From NCBI GenBank assembly GCA_046304235.1, contig JBKCEW010000141.1, positions 1-25,164 of the forward strand: a DNA stretch of 25,164 nt. The letters are read 5' to 3'. Source of the stretch: CANHVK01 sp046304235 (GTDB lineage: Bacteria; Bacteroidota; Bacteroidia; Flavobacteriales_D; Crocinitomicaceae). Positions 17,502 through 25,164 of this stretch are shown here, one piece after another. Within the stretch, counting starts at the first letter, position 1, and the number at the start of each line of letters is the position of its first letter. Both the position numbers and the translations under genes were made by a program. The notes beneath the pieces were generated by a model. The model did not search any database and had not been told where the DNA came from. It worked only from the letters and a program-made list of their open reading frames with translations.

Positions 17502-18350
17502 ATGAGTAGTTGGTTTAAAAGAAATAAAGAAGGTATAACAACTTCTACTTCTGAGAAAAAAGAAACACCTGAGGGGTTATGGCATAAATGTCCTAACTGT
17601 AAAACAGTATTTACTCAAGCTGATTTTATTAAAAATAGTTACGTTTGTGATAGATGTTCTCATCATGAAAGAATTGGTTCTGAAGAATATTTCCAATTAA
17701 TTTTTGATGATCAAAAGTTTACAGAAATTGATCCTGATTTATCTTCTGCAGATCCACTAGAATTTCAGGATACTAAGAAGTATACTGATAGAATTGCTTC
17801 TTCTCAGAAAAGCACAGGGTTGAAGGATGCTGTTAGAACGGCATATGGCACTGTTGATGGAATGGATTTAGTTATAAGTGCTATGGATTTTGCTTTTGTA
17901 GGAGGTTCTCTTGGGTCAGTGATGGGTGAAAAAATCGTTCGAGGAATTAACAAAGCAATTGAATTGAATGCTGCCTTTATGATTATTTCAAAATCAGGTG
18001 GTGCTAGAATGATGGAAGCTGGTTTTTCATTGATGCAAATGGCTAAAGTTAGTGGTAAACTAGGTCAATTATCAGAACATAAATTACCTTACATTTCTTT
18101 CTTAACTGATCCAACAACAGGTGGAGTAACTGCTTCATTTGCTATGTTAGGTGATATCAATATTGCTGAACCAAAAGCATTGATAGGATTTGCTGGACCA
18201 AGGGTAGTGAAAGAAACAATTGGTAGAGATTTGCCTGAGGGATTCCAAACATCAGAGTTTTTATTAGAACATGGATTTTTAGATTATATAGTTGATAGAG
18301 CAGATTTAAAAAAGACATTAGCATTATCATTGAAACTCTTTAAAAACTAA
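17502..18350 (+). CDS. accD: Acetyl-CoA carboxylase carboxyltransferase subunit beta
   Basis: 282 residues. AccD with AccA forms the carboxyltransferase that moves CO2 from biotin to acetyl-CoA to give malonyl-CoA, the first step of fatty acid synthesis. A four-cysteine zinc ribbon (Cys30, Cys33, Cys49, Cys52; CPNC and CDRC) precedes the crotonase-fold domain (about 75-275), which has SKSGGARMMEAGFSLMQM and DPTTGGVTASFAMLGDI, with the oxyanion glycines typical of the family. accA is not in the window, as is common when the subunits are split. It lies 7 bp after fba and is closed by a strong terminator. Confidence 0.98.
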   Translation: MSSWFKRNKEGITTSTSEKKETPEGLWHKCPNCKTVFTQADFIKNSYVCDRCSHHERIGSEEYFQLIFDDQKFTEIDPDLSSADPLEFQDTKKYTDRIASSQKSTGLKDAVRTAYGTVDGMDLVISAMDFAFVGGSLGSVMGEKIVRGINKAIELNAAFMIISKSGGARMMEAGFSLMQMAKVSGKLGQLSEHKLPYISFLTDPTTGGVTASFAMLGDINIAEPKALIGFAGPRVVKETIGRDLPEGFQTSEFLLEHGFLDYIVDRADLKKTLALSLKLFKN

Positions 18351-18354
18351 TACT

Positions 18355-18379
18355 AGGGCTACTCTGTAGCCCTTTTTTT
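18355..18379 (+). terminator. Rho-independent terminator after accD
   Basis: Stem AGGGCTAC/GTAGCCCT (18355-18362 and 18366-18373) with a TCT loop, followed by a T-run to 18379. It starts 5 nt after the accD stop and closes the fba-accD unit. Confidence 0.93.
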
Positions 18380-18468
18380 ATTATACCAAAACCATTTTTA
18401 ATATTATTTTATCGATTAAATTTATTTGGTTTATCATTAGTGAAAATATTTATTATTTCAAATTTAAT

Positions 18469-19167
18469 ATGAAAAAAGCAACGTTATTATTTACTGTATT
18501 TTCCTTAGTACATTCATTATCTTTAACAGCTCAAAAAAAAGATTCTATTGTTTTTAATCCAAAAATTGAATACGGTCAAGTTTCTGATAAAGAAGGGAAT
18601 GTTTATAAAACTCTAGTTTTAGATAATAAAACATGGATGGCTGAAAATTTAAGAGTTACCAAATATAAGAATGGCGATCCGATAGAAACTACAGAGTCTA
18701 ATATGGATATTTCGAAATCAGTTGACCCTAAATTCTATTGGTCCTACAAAGGAAAAGACTCTCTATCCAAAATATATGGTAATCTTTATTCCTGGTTTGT
18801 AGTTCAAGATCCAAGAGGAATTTGTCCCGATGGGTTTCATGTACCCTCAGATCAAGAATGGCTTTCATTAATAAATGCTTTTGATGGGAATATTGAAGCA
18901 GGAGCAAAATTAAAAGAAACTGAATTTAATCATTGGATGAAGCCTAATGCTAATGCTAACAATGAGTCTGGCTTTACTGCTTTGCCTGGAGGGTATAGAG
19001 AAAATGATGGAAAATATTATGTCCTCGGTTTTAGAGGTTATTGGTGGAGTTCAAAAAAGAATTATGTTTACATGGCTTGGAATACGGGATTGATTTATAA
19101 TAATGATATAATTGAAAGGTTAGATTTTATCAAGAAAAATGGATTGTCTGTGAGATGTGTAAAATAA
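18469..19167 (+). CDS. Exported FISUMP-domain protein
   Basis: 232 residues with a signal peptide (MKKATLLFTVFSLVHSLSLTAQ, 1-22). The remainder is a FISUMP domain (Fibrobacter succinogenes major paralogous domain): VLDNKTWMAENLRVTKYKNG, YGNLYSWFVV, GICPDGFHVPSDQEWLSL, GFTALPGGYRENDGKY, GYWWSS and a closing LSVRCVK. Such domains are frequent in exported Bacteroidota proteins; their function is not established, although the fold resembles sulfatase-modifying/C-type-lectin-like domains. No sorting domain or membrane anchor follows. It is a single-gene unit between two terminators. A TTTG at 18425-18428 could be a -33 element, but no good -7 follows. Confidence 0.85.
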   Translation: MKKATLLFTVFSLVHSLSLTAQKKDSIVFNPKIEYGQVSDKEGNVYKTLVLDNKTWMAENLRVTKYKNGDPIETTESNMDISKSVDPKFYWSYKGKDSLSKIYGNLYSWFVVQDPRGICPDGFHVPSDQEWLSLINAFDGNIEAGAKLKETEFNHWMKPNANANNESGFTALPGGYRENDGKYYVLGFRGYWWSSKKNYVYMAWNTGLIYNNDIIERLDFIKKNGLSVRCVK

Positions 19168-19193
19168 AAAAAGGCTTAATAAGCCTTTTTTTT
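19166..19193. terminator. Bidirectional terminator between the FISUMP gene and the polyamine operon
   Basis: AAGGCT (19171-19176) and AGCCTT (19182-19187) pair around a 5-nt loop. An A-run lies before and a T-run after, so it can end transcription from either side. It begins at the FISUMP stop codon and lies about 85 bp beyond the end of the leftward polyamine operon. Confidence 0.85.
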
Positions 19194-19276
19194 ATTCATA
19201 AATATCTTTTGTGATATGGTTAATATTAGAGTTACAGAGGTATAAACATTTACAATTAACGTTATAGTATTGTTAT

Positions 19277-19669
19277 TTACACCAAATAATATAAACTAGG
19301 TAATAGCAAACATATTAATATTATTAATCTCATTATTCCCTTAAAAAATGAGCTTATCATAACAACGAAACTTGTTATGATTAATGAAATTTGAAACTTG
19401 ATAGATATTTCTAAAGGAATCAATTCAAGTGAACTAAAAACCGAAATCATAAAGGAGATTATAATTAAGATAAACGATGTCAACTTTGTTTTAATTCCTC
19501 CACTATATAACGAAAGCCCGATAATATATCCTCCTAATATTAAGTAAATAAAGAATATGATTAGTGACATTAAGGGGATAATTCTAGATAGGTAAATACC
19601 TGTATATAAAGAAATACTAATTAAACCTATAAGTCCTGATAATATGAATGAAATAGCTAGTTTTTTCAT
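19277..19669 (-). CDS. Small four-helix membrane protein of unknown function
   Basis: 130 residues from the ATG at 19669. A longer frame to 19720 would overlap speB by about 50 nt and add a charged, non-conserved start, so I reject it. The protein is nearly all hydrophobic, with about four membrane helices (residues about 4-25, 30-55, 62-85 and 88-112) and a short hydrophobic C-terminal end. I recognise no family or motif. Only 2 nt separate it from the speB stop, so it is almost surely transcribed and translated with the polyamine genes and could serve polyamine handling, but that is a guess from position alone. Confidence 0.7.
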   Translation of the reverse strand: MKKLAISFILSGLIGLISISLYTGIYLSRIIPLMSLIIFFIYLILGGYIIGLSLYSGGIKTKLTSFILIIISFMISVFSSLELIPLEISIKFQISLIITSFVVMISSFFKGIMRLIILICLLLPSLYYLV

Positions 19670-19671
19670 AA

Positions 19672-20721
19672 TTATTTTAGGATACGTCTGCTTTTTTCGG
19701 CTGCACAAACTAAATTCCATAATGCTCTAGCTCCTACATTTGCATCCCAATCATCTTCTTTACCAGGTGCAACTTCATTTAAATCAAAGGCAATTATTTT
19801 TCTTCCAGATTCAACAATTTTAAAAATTAAATAATTAATTTCTTCAAGTTCAAAACCGCCTGCTACAGGAGTACCTGTATTAGGACACAAGTTTGGTTTT
19901 AACCCATCTATGTCAAATGAAATATAAACGTTGTCAGGAAGCTCATTGATAATGTTGTTTGTTATCTCATTCCATGTTTGACCATTGTATAAAGACTCTT
20001 TGATTTGCCAATCGAAATAGGTACTTACTTTGCCTTTCGAGTTTTCAATCAAATCAATTTCACTTTGAGCAATATCTCTAATTCCAACTTGAACTAATTT
20101 TGAAAGATTTTGACAATTTGTGAGTACATTGTACATAATACTTGCATGAGATTGAAGAAAACCTTCGTAACTATTTCTCAAATCAGCATGCGCATCAATT
20201 TGTAATATACCAAATGGAACATTTAGCTCATCAATAGCTTCAATCAAACCTAGTGGAGTGCTATGTTCACCACCCAAAACCGCAGGAATTTTACCTTCTT
20301 TAAGTAAAATACTGCATTTTTCTTTAAGATTGCTTTTTAAAGCACTTTGAGCATCATGCATATCTGTAATCAGCTCTCTGAAAACAGAGGAGTTTTCAAT
20401 CTTACCTCCATTTTCTAAAAAATCAATGTATTCAATTCCTCGAAGACAAAGATCATCATTTATTTTCTTCCACTCATTTGATATTGGAGACATAAAAACC
20501 TTTGTATTCCATGCTTCAGTAAGTTTTGGGTGGTAAAAATCTAACTGAGTAGATGCTTCTAGTATTGCTTTAGGACCATTACTAGTCCCTTTACCATAGG
20601 ATGCTGTTGCATCCCAGGGTATAGGAGTAATAACAATGTTTGCTTCTTCTTTAGTTACAGGAAAACCAAAAATGTTTCCATTTGCAATACCGACACCATT
20701 CGGATCAAAAAGTTCACTCAT
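19672..20721 (-). CDS. speB: Ureohydrolase of the agmatinase (SpeB) type
   Basis: 349 residues, somewhat longer than E. coli SpeB (306). All ureohydrolase manganese ligands are present: His153 in GGEHST, Asp176, His178 and Asp180 in DAHADLR, and Asp270 and Asp272 in SFDIDGL. Glu316 in FDLNEVAP is the conserved acid near the active site. The expected reaction is agmatine to putrescine plus urea. It shares one base with the stop of the SpeD-SpeE gene (TAATG), so the enzymes are made together. The same fold also serves arginases, and in Thermus a SpeB homologue hydrolyses N1-aminopropylagmatine to spermidine, which must be considered here because a spermidine synthase is directly upstream. No arginine decarboxylase is in the window. 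Confidence 0.9.
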   Translation of the reverse strand: MSELFDPNGVGIANGNIFGFPVTKEEANIVITPIPWDATASYGKGTSNGPKAILEASTQLDFYHPKLTEAWNTKVFMSPISNEWKKINDDLCLRGIEYIDFLENGGKIENSSVFRELITDMHDAQSALKSNLKEKCSILLKEGKIPAVLGGEHSTPLGLIEAIDELNVPFGILQIDAHADLRNSYEGFLQSHASIMYNVLTNCQNLSKLVQVGIRDIAQSEIDLIENSKGKVSTYFDWQIKESLYNGQTWNEITNNIINELPDNVYISFDIDGLKPNLCPNTGTPVAGGFELEEINYLIFKIVESGRKIIAFDLNEVAPGKEDDWDANVGARALWNLVCAAEKSRRILK

Positions 20722-22004
20722 TATTTTTTTAATAATTCTTTAACAAAGTTTGGTGTGGCAAAACTTCCAACATGAATTTCTGCATTGTAATATTTTAATT
20801 TATTTTCTTCTACAAATGCATTAATTTTATCAGTATCAGTAATTGATTTAGGGTGTTGTGCCCCTTTCAAGCCATATTGGAAACTCCACATACCAGTAGG
20901 ATAGGTTGGTACAAAAAATAACGATACAGGCGCATTTTCTTTACCGAAAATATCTTGAAGTGTATGGTTTAATTCACTGAAAGCTTTCTCGTTAAATTTT
21001 GGTGATTCTCCTTGAGCTACTAAAATACCTCCTGCTTTCAATGCGTTGTAACAATTTGTATAAAACGATACTGAGAATAACCCTTCTGCTGGACCAACAG
21101 GATCAGAACCATCAACGATAATTACATCGTAGAAATCTTTACTAGCATTTGCAATGTAGGCAATACCATCATCAACTCTCAAATCTAATTTTGGATGATC
21201 GAATGAAGCAGCTATAGAAGGTAAATATTCTTTACATGCTTTAATAACTTCGCCATCAATTTCAACCATAGTTACTTTTTCTACTCCAGGATGTCTAAGA
21301 ACCTCTCTTACAGTTCCACCATCACCACCACCTATAACAAGTACGTTTTTAGCATTACCATGTGTGAATAAAGAAGGATGTGAGATCATTTCATGATAAT
21401 GAAATTCATCTTTTTCAGTAGTCATGACCATATCATCTAAAGTCAACATCTTTCCGTATTTCTGAGATTCTAGAATTCGAACACGTTGGAAAGGAGATTG
21501 AACATCATAGAAAACATCACCTGTAAAACGCAAAGATAAAGCTTGGTTTTCATCTTTATCTGTAAACCATACATTTCTGGTATACATTTCAGGGTTTATA
21601 TGTTCAGCAGCTTTTGTTCTCATGCTTGAGATATCAAAGTCATTTCTAGTTAATAAATTAACAGAGCCTCTTTTCATTTCTAATGCTGAGTAATTCTTTG
21701 CGCCAAAACATTCTTTAAGGAAATCAAAAGATATCCATGCATTCATTTCCCCACAAGTAAATAAATCAACTGCTGCATAACCATACTCAGGCCAAGTATG
21801 AATTGCTAAATGACTTTCTTGAATTACTACAACACCTGATACCCCATATGGAGAAAAATGGTGAAAAGTAGAGTTGATAACTGTTGCTCCAGCTTTTTGT
21901 GCTGCACCAACCATGTCTCTCTCGATTGAAGTTACATCATTCATGATGCTTGGGTCGCAACCCATGAATTCAACTAAAATATGATTTCCTAATGCGTGAC
22001 TCAT
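20721..22004 (-). CDS. speDE: SpeD-SpeE fusion: AdoMet decarboxylase joined to spermidine synthase
   Basis: 427 residues in one frame. Residues 1-118 are a Bacillus-type SpeD proenzyme: HALGNHILVEFMGCD (3-17), the self-cleavage site between Glu63 and Ser64 in VVVIQESHLAIHTWPE, catalytic His69 and Cys84. Ser64 becomes the pyruvoyl cofactor that decarboxylates S-adenosylmethionine. Residues about 145-427 are an aminopropyltransferase: GGGDGGTVRE (225-234) binds decarboxylated AdoMet, VDGSDPVGPAEGLF (297-310) holds catalytic Asp298, and YYNAEIHVGSFATPNF (405-420) is the conserved end. The linker is about 25 residues. Cleavage would leave the synthase attached to the pyruvoyl chain. The fusion would make the aminopropyl donor and use it in one polypeptide. 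The gene heads the operon speDE-speB-membrane protein. Confidence 0.95.
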   Translation of the reverse strand: MSHALGNHILVEFMGCDPSIMNDVTSIERDMVGAAQKAGATVINSTFHHFSPYGVSGVVVIQESHLAIHTWPEYGYAAVDLFTCGEMNAWISFDFLKECFGAKNYSALEMKRGSVNLLTRNDFDISSMRTKAAEHINPEMYTRNVWFTDKDENQALSLRFTGDVFYDVQSPFQRVRILESQKYGKMLTLDDMVMTTEKDEFHYHEMISHPSLFTHGNAKNVLVIGGGDGGTVREVLRHPGVEKVTMVEIDGEVIKACKEYLPSIAASFDHPKLDLRVDDGIAYIANASKDFYDVIIVDGSDPVGPAEGLFSVSFYTNCYNALKAGGILVAQGESPKFNEKAFSELNHTLQDIFGKENAPVSLFFVPTYPTGMWSFQYGLKGAQHPKSITDTDKINAFVEENKLKYYNAEIHVGSFATPNFVKELLKK

Positions 22005-22034
22005 TTCAGTATACTAATTTTAAATTATAATTAA

Positions 22035-22042
22035 CAAAAATA
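22035..22042 (-). promoter_or_regulatory. Candidate -7 element for the polyamine operon
   Basis: Read on the minus strand this is TATTTTTG, an exact TAnnTTTG match 30 nt before the speDE start. I see no good -33 TTTG upstream. The 121-bp gap after the efflux ATPase makes a separate promoter here likely, but the exact site is uncertain. Confidence 0.35.
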
Positions 22043-22125
22043 CATTTTTTGAAAAAAATAAGTGTTTATTGCTTTGTTTAAATAATCAATAATTTTTCAA
22101 TAATTAAAAAATAACAAGGGAATAT

Positions 22126-22803
22126 CTATTTATGAAGAATTTTTCCATCTTCCATTTCTATAATTCGGTCACAATTTGAAGCAAAATCAGGGTCATGGGT
22201 TACAATTAGTAAGGTTTGTTTGAATTCCGATGTTAATTCTTTAAATACATCAAATACTATGTTACTATTTTTTTTATCCAAGTTACCGGTAGGTTCATCT
22301 CCCATAATGATCAATGGATCGTTAATCAATGAGCGAGCAATAGCAACTCGTTGTTTCTGTCCTCCTGAAAGTTGATTTGGTAATTTTAAAGCTTCATTTT
22401 CTATTCCTAATATTTTCAACTTTTCAATAGCCTTATATTCAATTTCCTCCTTTGAAATTTTGTTAAGTTTTAAACCCGGTAACATCACATTTTTCAGTAC
22501 ATTAAATTCGTTTAATAAATAATGAAACTGAAAGACAAATCCAATTTTTTCATTTCTGATTTTTGCTAAATAACCTTCTTTTTTATTTGACATTAATTCA
22601 TTATCGATGAATAATTCTCCATCATACTCTGTATCCATTGTTGATAAGATATATAAAAGAGTCGATTTTACACCTCCGGATTTTCCTGTTAATGAGACAA
22701 ATTAACCTTTTTGTATTTGAAAGTTTATGTCTTTTAAAACAGGAATTGTAATTGGATCGTGAAATTCTTTGTAGATGTTTTTTGCTTCTAAAATGATACT
22801 CAT
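22126..22803 (-). pseudogene. LolD/MacB-type ABC ATPase with in-frame stop and altered Walker A
   Basis: Read from the ATG at 22803-22801 the frame gives MSIILEAKNIYKEF and VLKDINFQIQKG, then a TAA (22704-22702, codon 34) where homologues have Glu (KGEF), then continues in the same frame to a 225-residue LolD-sized protein. The Walker A is GKSGGVKST (40-48), with Val45 (GTA) where the invariant Gly of GK[ST] should be. The rest is intact: signature LSGGQKQRVAIARSL, Walker B LIIMGDEPTGNLD and switch VTHD. A restart at Met56 would lack Walker A altogether. Its start overlaps the permease stop by one base (TAATG), the original operon layout. A G-to-T sequencing error could explain the stop, but not also the Walker A change. 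In LolCDE/MacAB-like systems this subunit powers the permease. Confidence 0.8.
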
Positions 22804-24062
22804 TACTTTCCTCGTATTATTATTACTGGATCAATTTTGCTTGCTCTTTTAGCGGGGAACAAACCTGCAAAATAGGTTGTCACAATTGAAAAAACACCTC
22901 CTATTAAGTAGAAGACAGGTTTGTATGATACAGGGTATGTTTTTACAGTGGGTAAAGCTGCAGTATTAAATGGAATTTGATCAATTAAAGTTGACAATCC
23001 AAAACCAAATATTAATCCTGATATTCCTCCTATCAATCCGATGGTTAATGCAATTGATAAAAAAATAAATTTAACATCGTTACCTGAAAAACCGGTAGCT
23101 TTTAAAATTGCAATAGAATCCATTTTTTCATATATCATCATATTCAAGATGTTATAAATTCCAAAACCAGCAACTATGAGCAAGGTGATACCAACTGCGT
23201 AAGAGATTAATGTTCGAACAAAACTACCTGTTTCGAATTGTGAATTAGCTGTTTGAATATCAATAGCATCAATATCAAAGTTTTCAGCAAATTCCTTCGC
23301 TGTTTTTGGAGCTAGTTCAATATTATGAAGTTTCACTTGAATATCTGTATAATAGGAATTAGATACACCTAATAATTTTTGTGTAGTATTTAGTGAGCAA
23401 TAACTTTGTACTTTGTCAATATCTTGAAGACCTGATTGAAAAAAACCAACAACTTTTAATTTAACTCGTTCACCTTTAGCAGTTGTGATTTGAATTAAAT
23501 CTCCTATAGAGGCTAACATTTTTTCTGCTGCAACTTTTCCTAAAATGATACTATTAGGAATTTCATTTAAATCATTATAATTTCCTTGTACAACATAATC
23601 ATTAAATGCAAATAGTTTTTCTTCTTCATTTACATCAATTCCGTTAATAACACCATTAATATCGATTTCACCTACATTGTAAAATACTTGTGCACTTACC
23701 TTAGGTGATACACCAAGTACGCGCTTATCTTTTCGAAGAAGCTCTATTATTGGTTTGGCATTATAGATATTTAAACGAACACTAGTTGGCTTAATAGAGT
23801 GAATAAAATTGTAAACTTTATTGGTGTCTATTTTATTATTTATAGGTTGTTTCGTATTAGCTTTAATATCATTATACATTCGAATATGAGGAGTTCTATT
23901 AATAATCAATCCATCTAATAAATCATTTAGACCATCCATAAATCCCAATAAAGTAATAAACATAGTAATACTAAATGTAACTCCAATTGCTGCCACAAGG
24001 GTTTGTCTCCAGCGAGCAACTAATAAAGATTTAGCAATTTCAAAACCTAAATTAAATTTCAT
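22803..24062 (-). CDS. FtsX/MacB-like ABC transporter permease
   Basis: 419 residues with the four-helix type-7 layout: one N-terminal helix (about 20-42, after the amphipathic FEIAKSLLVARWRQTL), a large periplasmic MacB-PCD domain (about 45-280) and three C-terminal helices (about 284-307, 334-355, 382-402). The cytoplasmic loop EKMDSIAILKATGF (312-325) contacts the ATPase in this family, and the end RASKIDPVIIIRGK is typical. With the adaptor gene upstream (11-nt overlap) and the ATPase gene downstream (1-nt overlap) it forms a MacAB- or LolCDE-like unit for moving a substrate out of the inner membrane or periplasm. The permease itself shows no damage, although its ATPase gene does. Substrate unknown. 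Confidence 0.92.
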   Translation of the reverse strand: MKFNLGFEIAKSLLVARWRQTLVAAIGVTFSITMFITLLGFMDGLNDLLDGLIINRTPHIRMYNDIKANTKQPINNKIDTNKVYNFIHSIKPTSVRLNIYNAKPIIELLRKDKRVLGVSPKVSAQVFYNVGEIDINGVINGIDVNEEEKLFAFNDYVVQGNYNDLNEIPNSIILGKVAAEKMLASIGDLIQITTAKGERVKLKVVGFFQSGLQDIDKVQSYCSLNTTQKLLGVSNSYYTDIQVKLHNIELAPKTAKEFAENFDIDAIDIQTANSQFETGSFVRTLISYAVGITLLIVAGFGIYNILNMMIYEKMDSIAILKATGFSGNDVKFIFLSIALTIGLIGGISGLIFGFGLSTLIDQIPFNTAALPTVKTYPVSYKPVFYLIGGVFSIVTTYFAGLFPAKRASKIDPVIIIRGK

Positions 24063-25140
24063 TTGAAAGAATTATTTTGTCATTTTTAGTAATTCCACTT
24101 AAGATTTCAACATATTCATAGTTTTTTAGACCTGTCCTTACCTTTTTTTTCGTCCCATTTTCTAATGTGACATAGTTGTTTTTAGTAACGTAAGACTTTG
24201 GTAAAGTCAGTGCATTCATTTTTTCTTTGATTATTATATTTGCTTCAACCGATAAATTCGGATAAAGTCTCGGTGGTATCTCTGTGAATTTAGCATCTAC
24301 CAAAAATGTTTTTGAACGTTCGTTCATTATGGGATAAATTTTAGTTATAGAAGCATCAAATGTCTGACCTTTGTAACTATTTAATCCGATTTTTGCAATT
24401 TGTCCTTTTTTTAATTTGACAATATCATATTCATCAACTTGAAGTTTTAGAATAAAATTATTATGAGAGCCAATTGTTGCTAATGGTAGTTGAGGGGTGA
24501 TAAATTCGCCTTTCTTTTTTAGTATAGAATAAATAACACCATCAATTTCACTTTTTATTGTAAAATCATTATTATTTGATACGGTTTGTTCAGCATTGTT
24601 TTTCGTGATTTTTGCATTAAACTTTATTTGTTTTAGTAAATCTTCATATTGAAGAATTGCACTTTTATAATTTGATTGTGAATTTTGATAATTTAGTTCT
24701 GAAGATTCTAGTTCAATTTTAGTTATCGCATTATTTTTATATAGCAACGATTTTCTAGTAAACATTAGTGAATCATTTCTCCACTTTAATTTTGCTGATT
24801 TTAGGTTTAATTTTAGTTCTTCAAGTTTGTTTTTATTATTTTCAAGAGAAGCATTTTTGCTCGTCAATTCAGCTGTTTCAACCTGAATTTTACTCGAGTT
24901 ATTTGAAATTTGTAATAGTGGAGATCCAATTTTCACTTTTTGACCTTCTTCAACAAGTATTTTTGAAATTATTCCATTGATATTTGAAAAAACTTGATAT
25001 TGGTTCTCAGTTTCGATATTACCAGATGCGTAAATCGATTCCGTAATATTTCTGATTATTGGATTAACCGTTTCTTTCTTTTCGTTGCAACTAAACGAAA
25101 TAAATACTAAAAGAAGAAAAGTGTACTTGATTTGATTCAT
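24052..25140 (-). CDS. Periplasmic adaptor (membrane fusion) lipoprotein of a tripartite efflux system
   Basis: 362 residues. A lipoprotein-type signal ends at Cys18 (LLLVFISFSC), so it is probably lipid-anchored in the periplasm. The first half of the lipoyl domain is at about 47-78 (NINGIISKILVEEGQKVKIG), a helical hairpin of about 100 residues (82-185) reaches towards an outer-membrane channel, the second lipoyl half is at 193-225 (IKSEIDGVIYSILKKKGEFI), and beta-barrel and membrane-proximal parts follow (226-362, ending VEILSGITKNDKIILSNEI). This is the HlyD/MacA layout. It overlaps the permease start by 11 nt and is the first gene of the set visible here; a TolC-like gene could lie beyond the window. 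Only 24 bp remain to the right edge. Confidence 0.92.
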   Translation of the reverse strand: MNQIKYTFLLLVFISFSCNEKKETVNPIIRNITESIYASGNIETENQYQVFSNINGIISKILVEEGQKVKIGSPLLQISNNSSKIQVETAELTSKNASLENNKNKLEELKLNLKSAKLKWRNDSLMFTRKSLLYKNNAITKIELESSELNYQNSQSNYKSAILQYEDLLKQIKFNAKITKNNAEQTVSNNNDFTIKSEIDGVIYSILKKKGEFITPQLPLATIGSHNNFILKLQVDEYDIVKLKKGQIAKIGLNSYKGQTFDASITKIYPIMNERSKTFLVDAKFTEIPPRLYPNLSVEANIIIKEKMNALTLPKSYVTKNNYVTLENGTKKKVRTGLKNYEYVEILSGITKNDKIILSNEI

Positions 25141-25164
25141 GGTATAAATTTTACTCTAAATTAA

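Noticed and set aside
19670..19720. Longer start for the small membrane protein
   Set aside because: It overlaps the end of speB and adds a charged segment before a natural signal-like start; ATG at 19669 follows the speB stop by 2 nt.

Overview
The window is AT-rich DNA from a member of the Bacteroidota, most likely the Flavobacteriales. The evidence is a type IX secretion (T9SS) type-B sorting domain behind a choice-of-anchor L domain, a FISUMP-domain exported protein, the Bacteroidota-type GlmU-like protein, a SpeD-SpeE fusion, the lack of Shine-Dalgarno sequences, and several TAnnTTTG-like -7 elements. I cannot name a genus. No rRNA, tRNA, CRISPR array, transposase or prophage gene was seen.

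Layout, left to right. (1) On the minus strand, a secreted GH3 glycosidase (GTG start) is followed 4 bp later by an NrtR-like regulator. That regulator has a degenerate Nudix box and a winged-helix end that runs off the left edge, so the pair looks like a sugar-utilisation gene with its own sensor. (2) A 626-bp gene-free region holds three separate structures: twin GCACT-N6-AGTGC dyads inside a long hairpin, a 133-bp REP/MITE-like element, and a palindrome overlapping a candidate promoter. (3) That promoter reads into a hipB-hipA toxin-antitoxin pair. Next come truC and tex (overlapping by 8 nt), then an SSF-family symporter overlapping a GlmU-like sugar nucleotidyltransferase/acyltransferase. 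(4) An MsbA-like ABC exporter is followed, 1 bp away, by a large T9SS type-B surface protein and then by an S8 subtilisin-like protease. (5) fba and accD form a housekeeping pair ended by a strong terminator, followed by a FISUMP lipid-free exported protein and a second terminator. (6) On the minus strand, reading leftward from the right edge, there is an efflux set (adaptor lipoprotein, FtsX/MacB-like permease, and an ATPase with an in-frame stop). Next comes a polyamine operon: the SpeD-SpeE fusion, a ureohydrolase of the SpeB type, and a small four-helix membrane protein.

The most noteworthy observations are the two independent lesions in the efflux ATPase (nonsense codon and Walker A Gly to Val) beside intact partners, the SpeD-SpeE fusion coupled to a ureohydrolase (which could make spermidine by either of two routes), and the unexplained twin dyads and REP-like element between the divergent glycosidase and hipBA units. 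I found no clear new defence or biosynthetic system. The polyamine operon with its unknown membrane protein is the closest to an under-described unit.
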